Assembly: GCA_028289305.1 (NCBI GenBank)
Contig: JANQQO010000037.1
Coordinates: forward strand, 1-8,528
DNA length: 8,528 bases
Reading direction: 5' to 3'
From: Rickettsiales bacterium
GTDB taxonomy: Bacteria; Pseudomonadota; Alphaproteobacteria; Rickettsiales; JANQQO01
This document shows, piece by piece, positions 1-5,743 of the stretch. The notes under the pieces are model-generated. The model did no database searches. It saw nothing but the letters and a program-made list of their open reading frames with translations, and was not told where the DNA came from. Each line of letters starts with the position of its first letter. Position 1 is the stretch's first letter. The position numbers were made by a program, and so were the translations under genes.

Positions 1-1
1 A

Positions 2-493
2 GCGCCACAGAGAGGTGCTGCACCATCGCAAAGCGCACCTACCCCTCCTACGCAGCATAACGCACCAGCGCAAAATCAGCCTGGTGCACCAGAGCAACAA
101 CCCACCGCAGCGGCACAAAGTGAAACTGCTCCTGTCGCAGAAGCAGGGCGACATGAAGAAACTGCATCCCAGCGCACGGATACAACGCAGCAGGTACCAC
201 CGGAGCAAATAAACATCGGTGAGAAAGGTCCGCGCACTATTAATGATGCACCCACAGAGACAGTAATAATAGATGCTACTGACCCCTCTCCGGAGCAGGC
301 CGCTGCGAAAGATGAAACGCCAACATTTAACTTCGGCACTATAGAAGCAGGTGAAATAGAGGATGTTGGTGCCGCTTTAGATAAAGCAGGTGTGCGTCAG
401 GCAGAAAGGGGATCTGGCGAAGCAGTTAGTACTGATGGTCCTTCCTCCACAATTAGCGTGATCGTAGATGATATGGGCGGCCCGCAGCGATAG
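2..493 (+). CDS. C-terminal end of an unrecognised low-complexity protein (5' end outside window)
   Basis: An open frame runs without interruption from the window edge to a TAG at 491-493, giving about 163 residues. I do not recognise the family. The first 70 or so residues are strongly biased to Pro, Ala, Gln and Thr with no predicted fold. The next stretch is acidic and also low in hydrophobics. The last residues read ISVIVDDMGGPQR and then stop. Low-complexity tracts of this kind usually are linkers or periplasmic or surface tails. The terminal hydrophobic strand plus DD resembles the opening strand of divergent polysaccharide deacetylases (YibQ-like), which often follow a Pro/Ala-rich linker. 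The protein would then be truncated at the start of that domain, but this rests on a very short match. No terminator hairpin with a T-run follows. The reality of the coding frame is inferred from its length and amino-acid composition. Confidence 0.6.
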   Translation, partial: APQRGAAPSQSAPTPPTQHNAPAQNQPGAPEQQPTAAAQSETAPVAEAGRHEETASQRTDTTQQVPPEQINIGEKGPRTINDAPTETVIIDATDPSPEQAAAKDETPTFNFGTIEAGEIEDVGAALDKAGVRQAERGSGEAVSTDGPSSTISVIVDDMGGPQR

Positions 494-631
494 CGCCACT
501 ACGCTTTCTCGCATTTTACCCCACACCAAACACAACCCAAACTAGAAAACATACGTGCATTAATGCGCTATGCGGCGGCTGTGTAGCCCTCACCTCCCTA
601 TAAACACCCTTCCGGAATGCTTTATCAGCCT

Positions 632-650
632 GTATCATCGCGCATGATAC
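632..650. repeat. 7-bp perfect inverted repeat, GTATCAT-N5-ATGATAC
   Basis: GTATCAT (632-638) and ATGATAC (644-650) are exact reverse complements separated by CGCGC. The element lies in the 293-nt gap before gltA, about 70 nt upstream of the proposed gltA -35 box. It is not followed by a T-run, so it is not a standard terminator. Its symmetry and size fit a dimeric regulator site, but no known operator is recognised. The rest of the 494-786 gap shows no supportable gene on either strand. Confidence 0.4.
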
Positions 651-719
651 CCTTAAAACACTCTGCATCCTGCACAGCTCAGGGTAGTAATCAGCTGGTG
701 TGTGCTGCAGGAAAAACCA

Positions 720-748
720 TTGGCTTTCCGCTGGTTTAGGTATAGAAT
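720..748 (+). promoter_or_regulatory. Candidate sigma-70 promoter for gltA
   Basis: TTGGCT (720-725) matches the -35 consensus at 4 of 6 positions and TAGAAT (743-748) matches the -10 consensus at 5 of 6, with an ideal 17-nt spacer. The expected start is near 755, where a perfect 10-bp palindrome GGTTATAACC (755-764) sits, leaving a leader of about 30 nt before the gltA ATG. This is assigned by eye from the consensus. Confidence 0.45.
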
Positions 749-786
749 CAGCCTGGTTATAACCCCAATCGCACGAGGCTTCAGCA

Positions 787-2109
787 ATGGCAAAAGCGGC
801 AACAAAATTAAAGCGCAAATCCCCCACAGCAACACTGACATTGGATGATGACTCTTCGGTAGAGCTACCCATCATTCCGGGTACAGAAGGGCCGGATGTG
901 GTGGATGTCACAGGGCTCTATAAACAAAAAGGTGTCTTCACTTTTGATCCGGGCTTTCTTTCCACTGCCTCATGTGAATCCAAGATCACTTTCATCGATG
1001 GGGAAAAGGGGATTTTACGCCATCGTGGCTATGAGATTGCGGATCTGGCAGAAAAATGCGATTACCTAGAAGTGGTGCATCTGTTGCTTTATGGCGAATT
1101 GCCTAACAAAAAAGAATACGAAGAATTCAAAACCTCCATCACCTACCACACCATGGTGCATGAGCAGCTGCGCTTTTTATATCGTGGCTTTCCGCGCCGT
1201 TCACACCCTATGGCGATTCTGGTGGGCGCGGTGGCCTCGCTCTCAGCGTTTTATCATGATAGCCTTGATATTTTTGACCCAGAAGAGCGGGATTTGGCCG
1301 CGCGCCGCATGATTGCTAAAATGCCCACGCTCACGGCGATGGCGTATAAATATTCGATTGGCCAGCCCTTTATCTATCCGGATAACAGTCTGGGCTATGC
1401 CGCGAATTTCCTCAAGATGATGTTCTCTGTGCCAAGTGAGGAATACAAAGTCTCGCCGGCGATGGCGCGTGCGATGAATAAGCTGCTGATTCTGCATGCA
1501 GATCATGAGCAGAATGCGTCTACTTCCACAGTGCGTTTGGCCAGTTCTTCTGGTGCAAACCCATTTGCCTGCTTGGGCGCGGGGATCTCATGCTTATGGG
1601 GGCCAGCACATGGTGGCGCGAATGAAGCGGTGCTCGTGATGTTGGAAGAAATTGGTGATGCAAAACGCATTCCAGAATTTATCAAACGCGCCAAAGATAA
1701 AGACGATCCCTTCCGCCTGATGGGCTTTGGGCATCGCGTGTATAAAAACTATGATCCACGTGCGGCAGTGCTCAAAAAATCCTGCGATGAGGTGCTGGAT
1801 GAGGTGGGTATTAAGAACGATCCGCTGCTCAAAATCGCTAAAGAGTTAGAAAAAATCGCACTCAATGATGATTATTTCGTGCAGCGTAAGTTGTTCCCCA
1901 ATGTCGATTTCTATTCGGGCATTATTTATAAGGCCATGAATATCCCAACTTCGCTCTTCACCTGCATGTTCGCCATGGCGCGCACATCGGGCTGGGTAGC
2001 TCAGTGGAAGGAGATGATCGAAGATCCTACCATGAAGATTGGCCGCCCGCGTCAGCTCTATACCGGCTATAAAAAACGTAAGCTTGTTCCCCTCGGAAAG
2101 CGCAAGTAG
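787..2109 (+). CDS. gltA: Citrate synthase (type II, GltA)
   Basis: This enzyme condenses oxaloacetate with acetyl-CoA to citrate, the entry step of the TCA cycle, in the cytoplasm. The 440-residue product is slightly longer than E. coli GltA (427) because of an N-terminal extension of roughly a dozen residues rich in Lys and Thr. The catalytic triad is present: His275 in LWGPAHGGANE, His316 in GFGHRVYKNYDPRA and Asp374 in NVDFYSG. The LHADHEQNASTSTVR block precedes these. The N-terminal small domain typical of the Gram-negative type II hexameric enzymes is present, so NADH allostery is possible but not shown. The ATG start is supported by GAGG at 775-778, 8 nt upstream. A candidate promoter lies just upstream. 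An 83-nt gap separates it from fur. In many alphaproteobacteria gltA sits next to gltX, and that is not seen here. Confidence 0.98.
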   Translation: MAKAATKLKRKSPTATLTLDDDSSVELPIIPGTEGPDVVDVTGLYKQKGVFTFDPGFLSTASCESKITFIDGEKGILRHRGYEIADLAEKCDYLEVVHLLLYGELPNKKEYEEFKTSITYHTMVHEQLRFLYRGFPRRSHPMAILVGAVASLSAFYHDSLDIFDPEERDLAARRMIAKMPTLTAMAYKYSIGQPFIYPDNSLGYAANFLKMMFSVPSEEYKVSPAMARAMNKLLILHADHEQNASTSTVRLASSSGANPFACLGAGISCLWGPAHGGANEAVLVMLEEIGDAKRIPEFIKRAKDKDDPFRLMGFGHRVYKNYDPRAAVLKKSCDEVLDEVGIKNDPLLKIAKELEKIALNDDYFVQRKLFPNVDFYSGIIYKAMNIPTSLFTCMFAMARTSGWVAQWKEMIEDPTMKIGRPRQLYTGYKKRKLVPLGKRK

Positions 2110-2138
2110 CCGACACGGTACGCAAAATGCATTCTATG

Positions 2139-2168
2139 TTGATTCCTCTATTCCTTTCGTGCTAGAAC
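2139..2168 (+). promoter_or_regulatory. Weak candidate promoter upstream of fur
   Basis: TTGATT (2139-2144) and TAGAAC (2163-2168) each match the consensus hexamers at 4 of 6 positions, with an 18-nt spacer. A start near 2175 would leave only about 18 nt of leader, barely covering the ribosome-binding site. Read-through from gltA is an equally good explanation for fur expression. No convincing Fur or iron box was seen in the 83-nt gap. Confidence 0.22.
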
Positions 2169-2183
2169 GAGCAGCAAAAGGAA
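2151..2183 (+). promoter_or_regulatory. Hairpin that could mask the fur ribosome-binding site
   Basis: TTCCTTT (2151-2157) is the exact reverse complement of AAAGGAA (2177-2183), which is part of the purine-rich Shine-Dalgarno AAAGGAAAGGG before the fur GTG. Inside it TGCT (2160-2163) pairs with AGCA (2170-2173) around a 6-nt loop. A transcript coming from gltA could fold this and cover the ribosome-binding site, while a second GGG at 2185-2187 stays free. The outer stem is mostly A-U and so only moderately stable. Confidence 0.3.
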
Positions 2184-2192
2184 AGGGATTCC

Positions 2193-2606
2193 GTGGTTTC
2201 CACGTTAGAACAGGCCTGTGTTGATAAAGGAATAAAGATGACGGGGCAGCGTCGCGTCATCGCGCGCGTGTTGTCGGATGCGGAAGACCATCCCGGTGTG
2301 GCGGAAGTGTTTGAGCGCGCATCAGCAGAAGATGATAATATTGGGATCGCTACTGTATACCGCACGATACGCCTGTTTGAAGAAGCGGGTATTGTAGAAA
2401 AGCATGATTTTGGCGATGGCCGTGCGCGGTATGAAGAAGCAACAGAAGGACATCACGATCACCTGATTGATGTGAAAAATGGTCGCGTGATTGAATTTGT
2501 GAATGAAGAAATTGAAAAATTGCAGGAAAAGGTAGCAAAAGAGTTGGGATATAAGCTTGTTGATCACCGTTTAGAGCTTTATGCGGTGCCGCTTGATGAA
2601 GCCTAA
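2193..2606 (+). CDS. fur: Fur-family metal-responsive transcriptional repressor
   Basis: This is a dimeric DNA-binding regulator that represses metal-uptake and related genes when loaded with Fe2+ (or Mn2+ in Mur-type alphaproteobacterial members). The product is 137 residues. An N-terminal winged helix (about 1-83, with the recognition helix around IATVYRTIRLFEEAGIV) precedes the dimerisation domain. With the GTG start, numbering falls in register with E. coli Fur: His33, Glu81, His88 and His90 match the regulatory site, and His87, Asp89, Glu108 and His125 match the third site. The structural zinc cysteines at 93 and 96 are Asp and Asn here, as in many alphaproteobacterial Fur/Mur proteins. 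The GTG start at 2193 is preferred over the internal ATG at 2238 because of the strong AAAGGAAAGGG just upstream and because the residues in between form the expected first helix. Whether it senses iron or manganese cannot be decided from the sequence. It lies 38 nt upstream of olsB. Confidence 0.93.
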   Translation: MVSTLEQACVDKGIKMTGQRRVIARVLSDAEDHPGVAEVFERASAEDDNIGIATVYRTIRLFEEAGIVEKHDFGDGRARYEEATEGHHDHLIDVKNGRVIEFVNEEIEKLQEKVAKELGYKLVDHRLELYAVPLDEA

Positions 2607-2644
2607 TTGTCATTATTACCCTATTTTCAACACGGGTTTACTCC

Positions 2645-3475
2645 ATGCAACCTAAAGCGCTTATGACAGATACTCCTTGGCAGTTGCCACAAATCACTGC
2701 AGGCAATCTTCTTGTTAAGCTGGCGGCAACAGACCAAGAAGTTGAGCAGGCCCAAGCCCTGCGCTATAGCGTTTTTGTGGATGAAATGGGCGCTCAGGTT
2801 CCTGATGAAGCCTATGAATTAAAACGTGATATTGATGAGTTTGATCCCATCTGTGACCACTTATTGGTGATGGATATGGCACGGGAAGATGAGGGAGAAA
2901 ACCCCGTGGTGGGAACATATCGCCTGCTGCGCAGCTCTATTGCCCGCCAGCATAACACATTTTACACCCAGGATGAGTTTGATATCAGTGCTATTTTAGC
3001 CTCAGGCGGTGAGTCTCTAGAGCTCGGGCGTTCTTGTGTGCACCAAGATTATCGTACACGTGCAACAATGCAGTTACTGTGGCGGGGTATTGGCGCTTAC
3101 ATTATGCGCTATGATATTGAGTGGATGTTTGGCTGTGCCAGCTTTAATGGCACGGAGGTAGAGCCTATCCAAAAGCAGCTCTCTTACCTATACCACCACC
3201 ACTTGGCACCGCCGGAATGCCGTGCTAAGGCACAGCCTGATCGCTATATTGATATGAACCTGGTGCCAAAGGAAGAAACAGAACACCCGCGTGTGGTTGC
3301 CAGCCTACCGCCGCTGATAAAGGGGTATCTGCGATTGGGGGGGTATATTGGCGATGGTGCGGTGCTCGATCCGGCGTTTAACACGATTGATGTTTGCATC
3401 ATTGTTAAAACAGAGAGTGTTACCGAGCAATATCTCAATCGCTATGCCTGGGGGGGCAGCGAGCATGCAGAGTAG
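2645..3475 (+). CDS. olsB: L-ornithine N-alpha-acyltransferase (OlsB; GNAT-type)
   Basis: This enzyme transfers a 3-hydroxy fatty acyl group from acyl-ACP to the alpha-amino group of ornithine, giving lyso-ornithine lipid, the first step of ornithine-lipid synthesis. The 276 residues carry the OlsB/Acetyltransf_5 hallmarks in order: ALRYSVFVDEMGA (38-50), EFDPICDHLLV (65-75), VVGTYRLL (88-95), the core strand LELGRSCVH (125-133), the LLWRGIGAYI helix (144-153), MFGCASFNGT (161-170) and LSYLYHHHLAP (179-189). The start is uncertain. The ATG at 2645 and the in-frame ATG at 2663 both lack a clear Shine-Dalgarno, and 2645 is kept as the longer option. The last codons run through a G7 tract and overlap olsA, which fits the enzyme for the second step of the same pathway. 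A related GNAT function is possible, but the pairing with olsA supports OlsB. Confidence 0.92.
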   Translation: MQPKALMTDTPWQLPQITAGNLLVKLAATDQEVEQAQALRYSVFVDEMGAQVPDEAYELKRDIDEFDPICDHLLVMDMAREDEGENPVVGTYRLLRSSIARQHNTFYTQDEFDISAILASGGESLELGRSCVHQDYRTRATMQLLWRGIGAYIMRYDIEWMFGCASFNGTEVEPIQKQLSYLYHHHLAPPECRAKAQPDRYIDMNLVPKEETEHPRVVASLPPLIKGYLRLGGYIGDGAVLDPAFNTIDVCIIVKTESVTEQYLNRYAWGGSEHAE

Positions 3476-4265
3476 GATACGCGGCGCGGTACGACTTTTT
3501 CTCGTTGTAGGATGGGTTGTCGTATTTCTGCCCATTCTGATCGTATCACGCCTTATAGGTGGGCGGGCCTTAATATGGGCGCGCAAGATGCTCTATCGCG
3601 GGGGCCTTAGAATCAGCGGTGTACGCGTAGTCTTGCACGGTGATGCATCACGCCATGTGCCCACCCTCTTTGTGGCAAATCATGCCTCCTATTTTGACAT
3701 TGTTGCGCTGGGGAGTGTGTTACCCGCGGCCTTCATTGCGCGGCATGATATGGAAGAATGGCCCGTATTTGGTTGGATTGCAAAATTGACCGCTACCATT
3801 TTTGTGGAGCGTGTACCAGCACGCGCGAGTGAGTCACTGGGGCGTATCCGCCATCGTTTGATGAGTGGGGGTAATTTGGTGTTGTTTCCAGAGGGCACCA
3901 CTAGCAACGGGTCTGAAGTGCTGGGTTTTAAAAGTACGTTTTTCCGCGTAGTGGAGGAAGAATACTTAAAGCAACCGCTGATGATACAGCCTGTATCTCT
4001 GGCCTATACCCGTCTTAATAATCTCCCGATGGGGGTGAAATGGCGCCCGCTGGTTTCATGGTATGGAGAAATGGCACTCCTGCCCCATATCTGGGAGCTG
4101 GTGAAACATGGTGGTGTTACCATCGAGATACGCGCGCATGAACCCATCCCGCAAGCGGCACTGCCTTCACGTAAAGCACTCTCCCGCCATTGTCATGAAG
4201 TGATCAGCCAGTCTTTTGGTGATTCTCTGCGTGGCCGGGCATGGGTGCGGGAACAAGTCGCTTAA
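3465..4265 (+). CDS. olsA: 1-acyl-sn-glycerol-3-phosphate acyltransferase family protein, probable lyso-ornithine lipid O-acyltransferase (OlsA)
   Basis: This is a membrane-associated acyltransferase of the PlsC family that would esterify the 3-hydroxyl of lyso-ornithine lipid to finish ornithine lipid. Some OlsA proteins also make phosphatidic acid. The product is 266 residues. A hydrophobic segment lies at about 9-30. The catalytic NHxxxxD motif is NHASYFD (72-78), FGWIAKLTATIFVER (102-116) is the second block, and FPEGTTS (141-147) is the substrate-binding motif. The frame is open further upstream, to an ATG at 3348, but that would sit deep inside olsB. The ATG at 3465 gives a normal PlsC N-terminus, overlaps olsB by 11 nt and follows a G-rich tract, so translational coupling is likely. 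OlsA rather than housekeeping PlsC is inferred from the olsB partner, and the motifs alone do not separate the two. Confidence 0.9.
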   Translation: MQSRIRGAVRLFLVVGWVVVFLPILIVSRLIGGRALIWARKMLYRGGLRISGVRVVLHGDASRHVPTLFVANHASYFDIVALGSVLPAAFIARHDMEEWPVFGWIAKLTATIFVERVPARASESLGRIRHRLMSGGNLVLFPEGTTSNGSEVLGFKSTFFRVVEEEYLKQPLMIQPVSLAYTRLNNLPMGVKWRPLVSWYGEMALLPHIWELVKHGGVTIEIRAHEPIPQAALPSRKALSRHCHEVISQSFGDSLRGRAWVREQVA

Positions 4266-4287
4266 CGCTATTCCAGCGCATCCAAAA

Positions 4288-5670
4288 ATGTCTGCTATGT
4301 CTCAGAAATCACTCTATATCAAAACCTATGGCTGTCAGATGAATGTCTATGATTCTGATAAAATGGCCGATGTGTTGCGCCCACTGGGGTATGTGCAAGC
4401 AGATGCGCCCGATAATGCCGATATGGTGATATTAAATACCTGTCATATTCGTGAGAAAGCAGCAGAAAAGCTCTATTCAGAATTGGGGCGCTTGCGCAAA
4501 GAAAAAGAGCGCCAGAAAGCACAGGGTAAGCACATGGTTCTGGCGGTGGCGGGTTGTGTGGGTCAAGCGGAGGGTGAGGAAGTATTTGCCCGCGCACCGC
4601 ATGTTGATCTGGTGGTGGGGCCTCAATCCTATCATCGCCTGCCAGATATGCTTGCACGCCTCGGTGCTGAAGAAAAAGCAGACGTTCTAGACGTAGACTT
4701 CACGCCAGAAGATAAATTCGACCGCCTGCCTGAAGAGGCTACCTCGCAGGGCGCTTCGGCATTTCTGACAATTCAGGAAGGTTGTGATAAATTCTGCACC
4801 TTTTGTGTGGTGCCGTATACGCGCGGTGCGGAGTTTTCCCGCCCTGTGCCGGAAGTATATCGCGAAGCCTTGCGTCTCGTGGCAGGTGGCGCAAAAGAAA
4901 TCACCCTGCTCGGGCAGAATGTAAACGCGTATCACGGTGAAGGCTTGGATGGGGATGTTTGGGATCTGGCGCGCCTCATCGCGCATCTAGCAAAAATCAC
5001 TGGCTTGGAACGCATTCGTTACACTACTTCTCACCCGCGGGATATGCACATCGCGCTGATTGAAGCACATGGTACGGTAGAAAAGCTCATGCCATTTTTG
5101 CACCTACCGGTGCAAGCGGGTTCAGACCGTATATTAGCAGCAATGAATCGCAAGCACACCGCCGATCATTATCGACGGATTGTGGATGCATTAAAGCAGG
5201 CGCGGCCAGATATTGCCTTATCGTCGGATTTTATTGTTGGTTTTCCAGGGGAAACTGATGAGGATTTTGAAGAAACATTGCGGCTAGTACGTGATGTTGA
5301 ATTTGCCCAGGCCTATTCCTTTAAATATAGTCCGCGCCCGGGCACGCGTGCGGCAACAGAAGAAGACCAAGTACCAGAAGCGGTGAAAGATGCGCGGCTG
5401 CAGGCATTACAAGCGTTGCTTAATCAACAAAAATCGGCCTTTAATGCACAGGCGTTAGATATGGTAATGCCGGTATTGCTGGATAGGGAAGGGCGTTTTG
5501 ATGGGCAGCTCGTGGGTAAAACTCCGTATATGCAATCCGTACATATCAGCGCGCCCGCACACTATAAAGGCCAGATTGTTGATATAAAAATTACAAAAAC
5601 CCATGAAAATAGCCTTTCTGGGGCGGTGGTGGAGGTGCCTACACTCACTCAACCAAAAGTCGCAGCATGA
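4288..5670 (+). CDS. miaB: tRNA-2-methylthio-N6-dimethylallyladenosine synthase (MiaB)
   Basis: This radical SAM methylthiotransferase converts i6A37 to ms2i6A37 in tRNAs that read codons beginning with U, using two 4Fe-4S clusters. The 460-residue product matches the family length. The N-terminal UPF0004 domain supplies Cys16 (KTYGCQMNVYDS), Cys52 (LNTCHIREKA) and Cys90 (VAGCVGQ) for the auxiliary cluster. The radical SAM domain has CDKFCTFC, with Cys166, Cys170 and Cys173. Further MiaB blocks are LLGQNVNAY, YTTSHPRD, HLPVQAGSD and SDFIVGFPGETDEDF. The C-terminal part from about residue 380 is the TRAM RNA-binding domain. An in-frame ATG at 4216 would start inside olsA and add a non-family extension, so 4288 is chosen; 4297 is also possible, and neither has a clear Shine-Dalgarno. 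It starts 22 nt after olsA and probably is co-transcribed. Confidence 0.98.
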   Translation: MSAMSQKSLYIKTYGCQMNVYDSDKMADVLRPLGYVQADAPDNADMVILNTCHIREKAAEKLYSELGRLRKEKERQKAQGKHMVLAVAGCVGQAEGEEVFARAPHVDLVVGPQSYHRLPDMLARLGAEEKADVLDVDFTPEDKFDRLPEEATSQGASAFLTIQEGCDKFCTFCVVPYTRGAEFSRPVPEVYREALRLVAGGAKEITLLGQNVNAYHGEGLDGDVWDLARLIAHLAKITGLERIRYTTSHPRDMHIALIEAHGTVEKLMPFLHLPVQAGSDRILAAMNRKHTADHYRRIVDALKQARPDIALSSDFIVGFPGETDEDFEETLRLVRDVEFAQAYSFKYSPRPGTRAATEEDQVPEAVKDARLQALQALLNQQKSAFNAQALDMVMPVLLDREGRFDGQLVGKTPYMQSVHISAPAHYKGQIVDIKITKTHENSLSGAVVEVPTLTQPKVAA

Positions 5671-5681
5671 TAGGAATATCT

Positions 5682-5710
5682 TTTTATCTGATGCAGGATT
5701 GTGCTATACT
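5682..5710 (+). promoter_or_regulatory. Extended -10 promoter upstream of phoH
   Basis: TGCTATACT (5702-5710) is an extended -10 element: TG, one base, then TATACT with 5 of 6 consensus matches. The -35 position is only T-rich (TTTTAT at 5682-5687), which is acceptable for extended -10 promoters. It lies in the 73-nt gap after the miaB stop and would start transcripts near 5717, just before the phoH ribosome-binding site. It could uncouple phoH-ybeY-corC-lnt from the upstream genes. Confidence 0.45.
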
Positions 5711-5724
5711 GAGCGTATGTAGAA

Positions 5725-5732
5725 AGGGAGGT
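5725..5732 (+). promoter_or_regulatory. Strong Shine-Dalgarno that sets the phoH GTG start
   Basis: AGGGAGGT is nearly the full anti-16S complement and is the best ribosome-binding site in the window. It lies 11 nt before GTG 5744, slightly longer than usual. No in-frame ATG is available near it, so it decides the GTG start. Confidence 0.6.
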
Positions 5733-5743
5733 CTCGCACTATA

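Noticed and set aside
81..92. Perfect palindrome CTGGTGCACCAG
   Set aside because: It lies inside the low-complexity coding region with repetitive Pro/Gln/Ala codons, so composition explains it better than regulation.
15..212. Plus-strand ORF of 65 codons near the left edge
   Set aside because: Its composition (His, Arg, Ser, Gln) is that of an out-of-frame reading, and it lies within the longer open frame 2-493, whose Pro/Ala/Gln/Glu composition is more natural.
74..757. 12-bp direct repeat AATCAGCCTGGT at 74-85 and 746-757
   Set aside because: A repeat of this length is expected by chance in a window of this size, and the copies lie in unlike contexts (coding and promoter).
653..841. Minus-strand ORF encoding a short hydrophobic peptide
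   Set aside because: The hydrophobic stretch comes from the complement of the gltA 5' end and gap; no start context supports translation.
516..911. Minus-strand ORF of 131 codons across the gltA start
   Set aside because: Much of it is antisense to gltA, it shows no recognisable family, and it has no ribosome-binding site that I could see.
2607..2642. Possible promoter before olsB (TTGTCA at 2607-2612)
   Set aside because: The -35 match is good, but no -10 hexamer lies at 16-18 nt; the nearest TTTACT is 24 nt away.
3348..3464. Longer olsA start at ATG 3348
   Set aside because: It would overlap olsB by 128 nt and add residues foreign to the PlsC family. The ATG at 3465 gives the normal N-terminus.
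4216..4287. Longer miaB start at ATG 4216
   Set aside because: It lies inside olsA and adds 24 residues that are not part of the MiaB fold. The family begins just before SLYIKTYGCQMN.
4319..4657. Minus-strand ORF of 112 codons inside miaB
   Set aside because: It is antisense to a conserved gene and its His/Pro-rich product resembles no family.
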